Shown: positions 12,715-24,700 of the stretch, piece by piece
Position numbering within the stretch: the stretch's first letter is position 1
Layout of the letters: every line of letters begins with the position of its first letter
From: Haemonchus contortus
Taxonomy: Eukaryota; Nematoda; Chromadorea; Rhabditida; Trichostrongylidae
Assembly: GCA_000469685.2 (NCBI GenBank)
Contig: LS997565.1
Location: 48,662,501-48,726,500 of the forward strand
Direction of reading: 5' to 3'
DNA: 64,000 bases
Notes under the pieces: model-generated
What the model was told of the DNA's origin: nothing
Seen by the model: the letters and a program-made list of their open reading frames with translations, nothing else
Database searches by the model: none
Program-made: the position numbers and the translations under genes

Positions 12715-15700
12715 TCACATGCTGGTGTAGAGACTGGCGGCGAACACAATGTCCCGTTTGATTGCGGCACTGACCTGCTCCATCTTCTCGTGTAATGCCG
12801 GATCGCCGACAATCCGAGCTGCATTTCTAAAAAGGGCCGAGTATAAACGCACAAAATGAATCAAAAGTAAGGGTACAATCACGAAAATAAGGGCAAGGTA
12901 CACTGATGCCGCCACGACAAAATGCAGAATCAAAATTCAAAAATCAAAAGCTCGAGGTTCATCATATTATAAAAATGAGTATCTAAACCTGTAGATGAAC
13001 CCAGCAGCCTGGTCACATCCTAAAGTGACGTGGGGTAATTTCATAAATAAACTATCCAAGATTAGAACAATGGGACAAAAGATTTCTGCTGCTAAAATTT
13101 ATTGCCCAGAGCGCCGAAAAGGAAAAAAACTCGCCCACTGCCCAGAGTTTTTGTATGTTCGATGAATCAGAAAAAAACCATCGCCACTCCCACAAATTTC
13201 CTTTCAGGATGCGCCTTAAACTGTTAGCGTTCCATGGTCCTCCAGTATTTAGAGGACAAGTTCAAAGGAAAACCTATGTTTTTATAGGAAAGAGGGTAAA
13301 TTTATGATTACTAAGTAGCAATTGGATCTCTGCCTCAAGGTGTAATTCATCTGACCATTCTCAACTTTTGTTAGACTGCAGGGCCCCAGAATCTCCCATT
13401 CTTATCAGTATTCTCGTCCTAACTCTCTTTTGACAAGGTGTAGTGGTCGAGCTAAAAGTGATCACAGGCAATGAACCGTAATCTGGCCCAAGACCGAGTG
13501 CTCCACTGCTAATACTGCAATCTCAGGCTCTCAAAAAAGACCAGTCTCTGATAATTTTTATGCCCTTTGAAGACATTCAAGGTCACCTTCAAATTTCTTT
13601 ATTCAAAGTGAGGTTTAAGGTCAAGGTATTTACCTGGCGACTACATCGTAGGGGGTGAGGGGGGGGGCAATGGAATGTGAGGCTCAGACCATGAGGAGCC
13701 CCTTCAAAAATAGGTGGCGAGATGGGATCAAAAAGGTCCTCGCCGAGGTCATAGTGACGGCAGCAGATGCCGGGGGATTGAAGCTAGGGAGAAGAAGACT
13801 TGTCGGCTATTTAGGTGACAGTTCGCATCAGGTAGTTGACAGTGGACTGCGCACTTGCTACGCCAGCCTCTTGCAGTCCTTATGACTTGCGAGTAAATTA
13901 AGGCTCCCAATACTTCCCCAACTCCTCTTTCCCTTTTCTAACTTCGTTCCCAACAAACTTCCCTTAACCTGCACAACCTTATGCCAAGGACCTACATCTT
14001 TATGCCTACACCCACAGCCTAACAGCCTATGACACCTTTTACAGCTGCCTTATTTACTATGTAATATTCAGTATTTTAGGAATCACCTACGTCTTTACAG
14101 GAAATCTACAGAGTAAAGAAACAATGGGCTGATTCCCAGAACGAGGATTGAGTGTCTGCAACTTTATTGGTAACCTCGCCAACTTCCTAAGAAGCAAGAA
14201 TTGAGACCACCCTCATTTCCCCTCTCGAGTTAGCTCCCTCACCTCACCACGATAGCGGAAAACCTCTAATGGGTCAGGACATCCCAGCACTGGTTCATAT
14301 CCCACAGAATTAGATACTACTCAAGCCAAACCTGCTACCCATACCTTCCAAATTAGTTAATTGGTGACTTCAGCCTTACTCTGGTATATAAAAACAGTGA
14401 TTCACCCTTGATTGGCCTCATAGGTGTGAGAGCTCACTAATGGATCGGAACGGTAGAAAAAGGCTGAATTACGCTCATGCATGACGCTATAAGAACGATA
14501 ATGGGATTTTGGTAAATGGCGATACGTGTGGATAACATGCATCGAAATATTTGCACCCTTCGAAGGGATTTCCGTGACAAACGCATCCTAAAGGAGCAGC
14601 CATATTTCCATAGCTCTGCTTCTTAATCATTCTTTGAAGAGACCTGGAAAGAGCCACCGCAAACTCACCTCACGTCCTTGCATACTTCTCCCAACCGCTG
14701 AATACATCTTACAATTAGACCTTCTTGAGCATCCGTCATCGCCATGATTTCCGAGAATGGCTGAAAGGGACAGATTTTTTCCCAAACCACAATCGATTTA
14801 CTCCTAGTGGAATCTATTGGCTTGATGGGGCAGTCCGCAGCCGAAAATTCCAAAAAGAATTTCGAACGAGAAGTTATTATATGCATTATCAGTGTCCACC
14901 ACTGGTCGCCCACGTTCGGGTAACTGTTCGATCCTCCTGCTGCAGAAGGAGAACGAGTGGAACTCGAAGAAGGCGTCAACCTCTGAATTTCATCCTCTCT
15001 GGGGCCGTGCTGGTGGGCTACGACAGGTCAATCCTCTTAAGTCCTCCTACGTGTAAGTGGAAAATTGTCCCCTTATACTAGTAACCCTTCAGCGAGCTCC
15101 CGCACTTCCTAAGTGAGAAACGTTGTAGAGCCTGGAGGAGAACATCTCCCAGTCCCAGCTCCCTTCCTCTTCAGGGAGGGAACCAAAGAGGAACCCGAAT
15201 GGTGAAGAAAGTAGTTCGAATCCTGTTACCCAAATCATTCCGTTCTGAAAACACAATATCTCAAAAAATTCGTGATGCAAACTCTTCAGTCAACCTACTA
15301 CTGTTCGGGTAATGGCAAGCTCATTATCAGGTAATACTGCCAGTGAGGCACATCCCCTATGACGACCTCCATAACAAGCATAATAGCCAGGTATGGGACT
15401 GTTTTATTACCTTTCACGCGGACAAACACTGCAGGGAAGATTTGAGGATGAAAAACGATTCAAGCGGTAGTCTTGCCAACAGAACGTACCATTCCACTAG
15501 CCCAATGGTATACGACCTCCATGAGGTCATAGCGTAGCTCATCACCAACATCGGCTATAGTGGCTTTAACCAGAGCCGCACGTCCTTCGATCCAGTCATT
15601 CGTCGACTGTACGTCCTCTTTTAGCTGGAATGGGGTCTATTTCACAGTAATCCCATTAAAAAGGGGGAATTGCCTCACCTGATAGAAGATACTGTCCTTC

Positions 15701-18700
15701 TCAAACTGTGGCCCATCACCGCTTTTGTACTGACAGGTGGTTGCCGAGAACATCGCCGCTACTTCAGCTGGAGACTTCTCGTGCAGTTTCTTCGATAGAA
15801 TGAGCTCAGTTATCAGCAACTCCTTTAAAAAATTCTGTTAGCCCGAGAACGAGGACCAGCAGGCAGAAGAGTTGAGGAAAGCCCAACCTGATGATGTATT
15901 TCACAGGCGACACGACCTTTAAAGGTGACCATATTAGTGGCGTCGACGAAATCTAGTGCTTTTAGCACCTTTAAATCTGAAGATATAAAAGCCCCAGAGA
16001 GCAAAGTAGGTCCTGTCGCGAACCTCAATCCTTTTCTGGTATTCCTCGCTGAGCTGAAGTGCCTCCATGGATAGCGAGTACTGTAGCCTACTGATTTGTC
16101 GTTCAATTCGAACTCGTTCACGGAGGGCTTTCATCTGAAACTTCCTAATTGAGCCGTGCATTCCATTTGATTGTCGTTAAGCACGAAACAGGCTAGGGAG
16201 AGTAGCACGACTCGTGCCGAACAGCCTAGGGATAGGTAAGGTGCTAAAACAAATGGACTGAACGATGAAGATTCGCGCGAGAGTAGGAAAACCGAAGACG
16301 TTTTTGAGATACGTATTGGAAAGTTTCGGTGGACTACAAAATTAGGAAAATCAGACCTCAAAATGATCAAACTGTTCAGCTAATAAACTAGACGGATAGG
16401 CTCACATGTTGTTGGAACCTCATACAATTGCGGACAAGATGTCGTGTTGGATCAAGTAACTCTTCCCTGATACGCAGGAACCATCTTCGGTGTTCAGCCA
16501 AGTCAATATCAGATATCGAAACATCTTCAGCAAGATCAAACAGCTGAAAGCGATACCGTAACTGCAAACCGCACCTTCTGGAACACAGAAAACGTACCTG
16601 GGATCCTGTACTACGATATTCCTCAGTTAGATTGTCCATTTCAAGAATAATTCTCATTACACTTTCCGAAATCGGCCTTGTTCTAAATAAGTCAATTCGG
16701 GTGTTTTGAGAGATTATTCTTCATTCCACTCGATGTTAAGCAATATCTTTAATTTTTGCGAATATTCTGAAAAAAAATTTTTGTAAAGTGTCATAGGTCA
16801 AGCGTTGGAACTCTGTCCCACACCACCACAGCCTCTCTCGTTTCCCTTGCATTACGTTAACAAGATATTTGAGAACCCACTGGTACTGGAATGCTCTCCT
16901 GGGAGGCGAAACCATGAAAGAAGCTTGTTTACGTCAATTGAGTTGCAATTACTGCAGAGTTTTATTTTGAATTCACTTATGAGGACATTCTCTATTGCTG
17001 ACATCGAATATTCATCGCAGACAGCAGAGCGTTTTTGAAGCTTCTGCGATTACGAGTAAAAGGGTCATGCGGTACAGCAATAATAAGGACATTTAGCGAA
17101 ACAATCAGCGAATCAGGGATGAAATCTTATCGTTGTAACAAATCTATGCTGCTATTTCTAAAGTCGTCTAGTATTTCATTCAAACTCTCGCTGGACTTTA
17201 TTAACAGGTCGTTTTTGACGGATAGTAAAGTCCAGTGAGAGTTTGAGTTATATAACAGTCGGCTTTAAAAATCGTAGATCTCGACGCGGGCTTCTTTTCA
17301 GGGACACCCATTACAGTACCAACTAAGATTCCTTGCCTGTACAACGGGCGGAGGCACTGGACTTATAAGCGATGCACTATCACATACATAGCTTGATCAG
17401 AGAATCGAATTCCGGATCGATAATTGCCCAAGCCAATCACGTCATCCTTCCCTTTCGTCACTAAGTTCCAGGCTCGTTTGGGAAAACAAAAGCCTCGCCC
17501 CGTACATCACTAGCCTATGCACGTCTTAGTATATGTAGGGTAAGCAATTCCAATTATAAGCTACGATCTTGATTGGAAGTCGAATACAGGGCGCGTTCTA
17601 AAAATGGGATTGATTGACGCCAAAGGCGTTACCCCTTTGTGGGCACTATACTATCAAAATCGCAGCGGTACAATGGTCGGATACTTTTCTTCTTTTAGTC
17701 GTGACCATTGACTGTGCACAGTGATGACAGTACATTCCTTATCTATCCCCATCTCTCGGGAACACCTGTTTGATCCTACATCTTTTCCAAATCCCTTACT
17801 TTCGTCCCCAATCATCCATCTAGACAAGATTACGAAGGGGAAGGCTCCAGCCCTGAACAGCAGTCTGTGCTATCCCACTGACCGGTCGAAAAGCAACGTT
17901 CCCAACCTAGAATGGTTCTGAACAGGGCGCAGTTCACAGATTAATTATTGGGCGGCACATCGAACAGGAATTCCAAATAAGGCATGGCCCGAATGTTCCC
18001 ATCAACGGGTAACATAAACAATTAGATGAGTCATGGATGGCACCTCCAATCGCATTTTTTCATCCGTGTTCCTCAAATTCGGGACGGCTCACAGTACAAA
18101 CAACTCCGACCTGTCGAGGAATTGTATTGTATTTGGCCAAATTCCAACAATCACAGTAACCACTGTTGGTATTTCTAGAAGGAAATTCAATTTCACCAAA
18201 AACCTAATGTGCAATTAGCGCTCGCTCCGAACTTGGCCGCGACCTGGAAGGAACCCGTTCGTGATTTAATTCCCTGACAATTACTTTCAACATCATTTCC
18301 CTCATATATAAAGGAACAACATGATCTATTTGTTTGTTGGCTGCCCAGTCGGTCTGTCGGCCTGTGCGTCTATTTGCTCTGATTACCGAAGAGCATACAG
18401 CATGGAATTGAAACTCAGAGCTGGACTATCAATGGATACTGGGAGGACATAGATGAGCACTATGTAATCGCTATATCACACGCACGGTCAGGGGTTCGAA
18501 TCCCGGATCGATGCCCGCCTAGGCCAATCAAGCCTTCCATCCCTCCGGACTCGGTGAATTGGTACCAGACTCATCTGGAAGGATAAAAGCACTGATTTGA
18601 ACATCGGCTGGCCACCGCAAGTCACTGAATAGGCCACATACGCACTCACTACGCCACTAGGATTCTGAATGGAAGTCGAGTGAGGGAGCGCATCATTCAG

Positions 18701-21700
18701 ACGGGATTGATTAACGCCGAGAACTTTATCCTTCAACTTTATGCAGTCAGCTGATGTTAACAGTAACCAAAGAGCTTCTGCCATTCATAAGTCACGACGA
18801 AATTACGTGATCCCCGTCATCAATACGTGGTCCTTCGTAGAATCATACATGAAAAAGAAAAACGAGCAATCTCACTCGCTCACCTGATCCCAGACCGTAT
18901 GTGACAACGAATTTTTCGCGTCTGCAGTGGAATAAGAAACTGGGATAATCCATGCCTAACAGGCGGAGGTAGTGCAGTGGCAAGTGACACACACGAACAC
19001 ACACATACACTGTCCTGGGTTTGAATTTCGAATTGATATTCGCTCAGAAAGACTATTCTTTATCTTCAGAAACGCCCTTTGTGGATTCGAACCTTTTGCG
19101 CATTAGATCCGATAGATGGATGTGGATTAATCGCTGGAACCAAAACATTTCTACAGTGCGTTTCATAATTATAAGGTCACCCTCAATTTTTGCACTTTCA
19201 GAAAAAGTAATCGTTAAGGATTTTTTCTAGCATCATGAACAGATTCCCCAGCACGAATAACCTAGGTATCCGTTGCTTAGCCGCTGCTGCATTCTTCTGA
19301 ACTTTTTTAGAACAGTTTATCGGTTTTTGCACCGTTTCATAATTATAAGGTCACCCTGAGAAAGTGAACAATTATTAACGAAAGAGAGGAAATTCCGCGT
19401 TTGAAGATACTTGTAAAGGTAAGCATGTGTAGCAAAGGCATTTCTAAACCTGACTGTCAACATGGCTCGTGGTCATCCGCTTTCCTCTGATGAGAAGGCT
19501 CATCATGAAGGTGGGCTCCGTACTCGAGCCATTTCCAGGCAAATAGAGAGATCCCCTTGGTCCATTCGGAGATTTCTAGTGAGTCCTCATGTCGTTAGAT
19601 ATAACACCGACTGTGGACACCCATGAAAAATTACCACCCGTGACAATCGGAAAATTCTGAGGACTGATTCCAACAGTACGTCCTCCTTGAACCAGATAAG
19701 ATCGGAATTAAACCTCTCTGTGTCGAAAACTACAGTCTGGAGAGCAGTGAGAAGATGCGAGAACATCACCAGGCAAGCAATGGAGAAGGTGCCACGAATC
19801 ACCGATCGTCACAAAGAGGCTCGACTCGGATTTGCAAAGATGATCCTAGGGAGAGATTGGGCAAAGGTAGATCTGCATCGAAATCTCACCATAGAGCTGA
19901 ATAATTCCCACTCAGGTCGTCTTTTCGGATGAAGAGAAATTCAATCTGACGGAAACAAGAGGTACTGATGCGACTTGAGGAAGGAACCAGTCTACTTCAG
20001 CCGTCGCAGTTTCGGTGGAGGAAGCCTATGATGCGGGGTGCGTTCTGCAATGATGTCGTGTTGTCGTGAGCTGCAGCATGGATTTCAAGGATTACCAGAA
20101 AGTCTTGGAGCATCATCTAGTACCTTTTCTATGCCATCGCCGTCACCTCAACTATGTCTTTCAACAAGATAATGCCTACAATCATGTAAGCCGTGCAACG
20201 GATGAGTGGCTGCAATGCCAATAAATAAGTGTCCTACCATGGCCAGCCTGCAGTCCCGACCTCAGTCGGATGGAACATATCTGGGACATAATATTCAGAC
20301 AGGTTTATGCGAATAACCGTCAGTTCCAGGGCAAAGAAGAGCTGAAGCGAGCACTTATCGAAGCATGGAGAGCAACCGATGAAGAACATCCTCGAAACCT
20401 AGTTTCTAATATGCCACGCAGGCTCTTTGATGTTGCTCTTAAACAAGGAGGAGCTATAGATTATTAACTGTTGTACATATGCCATTACATTGATAAATCA
20501 TTTACTTCCTCATGGTGACCTTATAATTATGAAACGGTGCGAAAGCCGACACTATCTTTAAAAAATTCGCAAAAAATTTGAGGTGAAAGATATTGCGACC
20601 AAAATTTGAGCACGGGGGTACATTGTGACGAGGAATCTACCAGTGTTTGCCAAAAAATTCCATTCTGGCTGCTTTCTCCGGAATCGCAAAAATCTGGGGT
20701 GACCTTATAATTATGAAACGCACTGTATAATGTGTGGTGTAAGATATTTTTGGGGTCTTTTGACGTATATCAATTTCGTCTGATGGATGCGCCCCCACAA
20801 ACGCCTTAGATGCAGATGTAGCGACGTAGCGAATGTGTATGTGGCCTATACAATGACTTGCGGTGGCCAGCCGAAGTGCGAGTCAGTGCTTTTATCCTCC
20901 TAGACGAGTCTGGTACCGGAAGAATGGAAGGTGTGGTTGACCTAGGCGGATCAGGGATTCGAACGCGTGATCATGCTTGTGTGATAGTGCGCCACTTGTC
21001 ACTACACCTTTTCCACTCTCCACAAGGTACCACTGAAGAAGTTGAAAATGCGCTCAGCAAGAGAGGAAAGTAGGCCTGGTCGATGTTAGAATGTCAGATT
21101 ATATAGGGGAAAATGATTCCAACACAAGTTCACGGCTAAACATTCACATTTAAAAGTGAAGCGATAAACCTTCCCCAGCTTCACCGCCAACGACACATAC
21201 CTCACCAACACTTTAGGGATAAATCTCGACGGAAGGCTTCAAGGTCAGCTCCTTCTCCTCACAGCTGCTTTAAAAATTGCACGAATAACGCAGTCGCTGG
21301 CGACCAAACCCATTAATAAAAATCAGTTATGAGGTGGAAAAACGCAAAAAAACTTCCAAAGAGACCTTGGCCAAGAAAAACCGTCGTATCTCATAAATTT
21401 CAGTTTGGAAAAATACATCATCACCCAAGCTCTCTCCGTGGGAGGACCACTATTCACGTGAGAGGTATACATATGAAATCGTAATCGCAGGGAAAGACTC
21501 TCATCGTGGCGCTAATTCCTGTTTCCAACTATCCTACGTTAATTTCTGAAGGACCAGGTAACTAACCTAAAGCCACTAGCGGAAATTAATGGACATAGAG
21601 GCTCCTTGGTAAACGGAGGCAGGATATCGCGAAGAGACGTGCCTGCTACATGCGCAGCTTGAATCTGTGCTTAGACGTATTCATAATTTATGATGAATAT

Positions 21701-24700
21701 CCAGGGCAAGGCGCGTCCCGTATGTTTTCTCTACCCCCAAGGACTCTTCGAGGGAAAGAACGAAAACGCAACCTGAATTTGCCCTCATAGACCTCCTTTG
21801 TCCTTATCTGAGACCATTACCGTTTTTAGACCCTGTAGTCAGGCGTGCACCTACTTCCCTGATACCAGCCTTGATGTACCAGTACTTGTCTCCAACCTGG
21901 CATGAGACGACTTCCGAAACTAACAGAGCTATCGGTCTGCCCATGAGGACAAAAGGGGAATTTTGTAAACGGAGACAGAACAGCTGAACAAATTCCGCGT
22001 CGGAACCCGCTTGGACCAACCAGTTCTACTATTCTTATGCGAGTTTTTCACATGGTACCAGCTCCGTCTGAAACGACGGAAACACTGAACTGTACATTGA
22101 CTGGCCACGAGGGGGTCGTGGTAAAAAGGTAGTAAGTTGTGCTACTATTTGAATGCACCTTTTAACCCCATAAGGACTCCAAAGGAAGGTCCAGTGGGTG
22201 ATGCAGGGGTGCAGGACGACGTCGAAAACCTTATCCTCTGAATTTCGAATACAATTTCAACTGGAACCGGTAAAAGTGTTCAGCAAGGTGAGGGAACGAG
22301 TATCTTGATCCTATTATTCAAGCCAGTTCCGAGACATCAATTGAAGTGAAGAAAAGTGCGCAACGTAATTACCGGCCGCTCACAGATGGGTCAGTTGGTC
22401 AGAGACACACACACACACACGCAACGGCGACAGACTTCCACTCGAGATTTCACTTTCATCTTCCAGCACTACGCTGGTTTCGTCTGATGCGGACACCGAT
22501 TCCGCTTCTGATTCTGCTGTCAGTCAGAGGTGAGCATTGGAAAACTTTAAATCCAGAACATCCGTTAGTAGCTACATCCCGAAACCTTCCAGGATACGCG
22601 GAAATCACCTCATCAGCCGATCTGAATTGCGACTTCTCGACGGCATGCCATTGGAGGAATGCAACTGGCCCCGAAGACAGCGGTGAATGGATCGTCAGTA
22701 ACCGATATGAAGGAGATCCATTGCATTTGATCACAACAAGGAAGGCAGGGGGTCAGTTCAAGAAAATCCTCTTCTTCAGTATCATTTTAAGTGGCAATTA
22801 CAGATGGCTTCTTCGCCTACACAAGTGGATTCATGGGCAGAACTGTCTCTCTATTGGTGTCGGAAGTCATTTCCTGTCAACTTGGAGGGGGCAACGTCAA
22901 GTACTGGTACTTCAAAACTGGTATCGAATCGCAACTGGAAGTATGTATACGGCAGCCACCAGGAAGTAAAGACGTTAATGCGCTCAGGCAAGGACTAAAA
23001 ACATCTCGCATTAGAATCTGAGGTAATTATTGATCATGTTTCCGTCTTTTCCCTCCGAGAGACCTCCAAAGAAAAAAAAAGCTCGAAACTCACCCAATAT
23101 TCGACATTCTATCGTATTACAGATGAATTTGAGCCCTTCCATCGGATGAACTTCTGAAAAATCGTTCCCCGTTCCCCCTTCCCTCGCTCTCTGTCCTTTG
23201 ACCCTATCGGGAAGTACCGCACTATAAAATACAATCTCGGCCTCCAGAAGAACGGGCCAGGGCAGAAAAACTTTCTCAAGCTAATCCCCCCCCCCCCTCC
23301 TTACGATTACTCCTAGAGATAGATGGCTCTCCCAGGATAGTGAAAATGAGTTCATGTCTGTGCAAGCATAATGAAACGCCATGAAAACTTCCAGTCCCAT
23401 CCCACTTTTCATCTCTGAAAAAAGCCTTGATGTGCCCTAATCCAAAATTTCAGATGCTACGACGGGTTATCGCCGAACTTCATTCAACAATGGATCTTCC
23501 GCGTAATTGAGTTACCACCTCTATCGCAGCCTTTTGAGGTAAGAACTGAAAACGAAGGGATTGGCTAGAGACCAAGGTAATGTCTTTCTGGTTTAGCTGA
23601 TCTTCCGTGGAACTTTCTATCCGCCATTGGACGTTATCGCCCTTACAGAAATCAACTATACATCAACACTCTGTGGTGAGTACACATCCCTCCAATAATT
23701 GTTGTCACACCAATTTACTGCATTCATTGGGTGCTTCACCTGGGGGAGACGGGCAATAGGAACGGTTTAAAGTATCGATCCACCGCACGCGGCTGTTGCG
23801 GATCATTTGCCTCGTTATAATAGTTCTTGCGTTCCTCATACAGCTCAATCGCTATGGGATTATTACTTTTGGCATGATCTACTGTTAGTTCTTTTGTTCC
23901 TATATTTCTCAATTGCCGCTGCATTCTACTAAACTCCTTCGCGCGCGGCGTGTCTCTTGCCGCGAGCGACAATTTCGTTCCTACTGCACCACACCCCTTC
24001 ATTTGGAGACATTCTTGATAATTTCCTGTACGGTGGTCATGCCACTATTGTTAATGAGCAGCCTTCATTTAAAAAGTCCAAAAGAATTATCTCATTTGAA
24101 TCATACCTTTTAAAGGCGTATTTTATCGTTAATATTATTGATGTTATTATTGATCAATGGCGTTGACCAAAAGGAGTAACCTTGCGAAGAATAGGTCCTC
24201 CACCTTAAAAATCTTTTCTTGCAAACATTTTGTCTTCTTAGGGGAATTCATAGGTCTGGGACTATTTTGAATCCACAATAACTCTCAGTATGCTGAACAG
24301 AAAGAACAGCCTTGTTTCGTCCCGGACATCAGTCTAGTGCATTGAAAAAACTTCAACCAGAACAGTACGTGATCACATTCCAAACCAGGTCCTTTCAGAT
24401 GACCATCAAAACCGGCAAAAAAGGCTGGCACCTCCTTTGGTCGGCTTCCATGATTGGCAGGAAATCCGCCGCTCCGATAAATACAAAGGAGAAACGATGA
24501 TAGTCGTGGCGCAACCTACGGCAGATGAGACAACAACCGAGTTCTTGCAGGGGGATAAGAAGCTCTTTGAGCAGACCAAACTGACGTTTCTCGACACCAC
24601 AACTCTCCAGCCCACTACCCCCCCAGCCACCACAGAAAGCCCTCCCACGACGACTTTTGCCGCACCTTTGACGACTTCCACCCCAGCTGCGACGAGCTCT

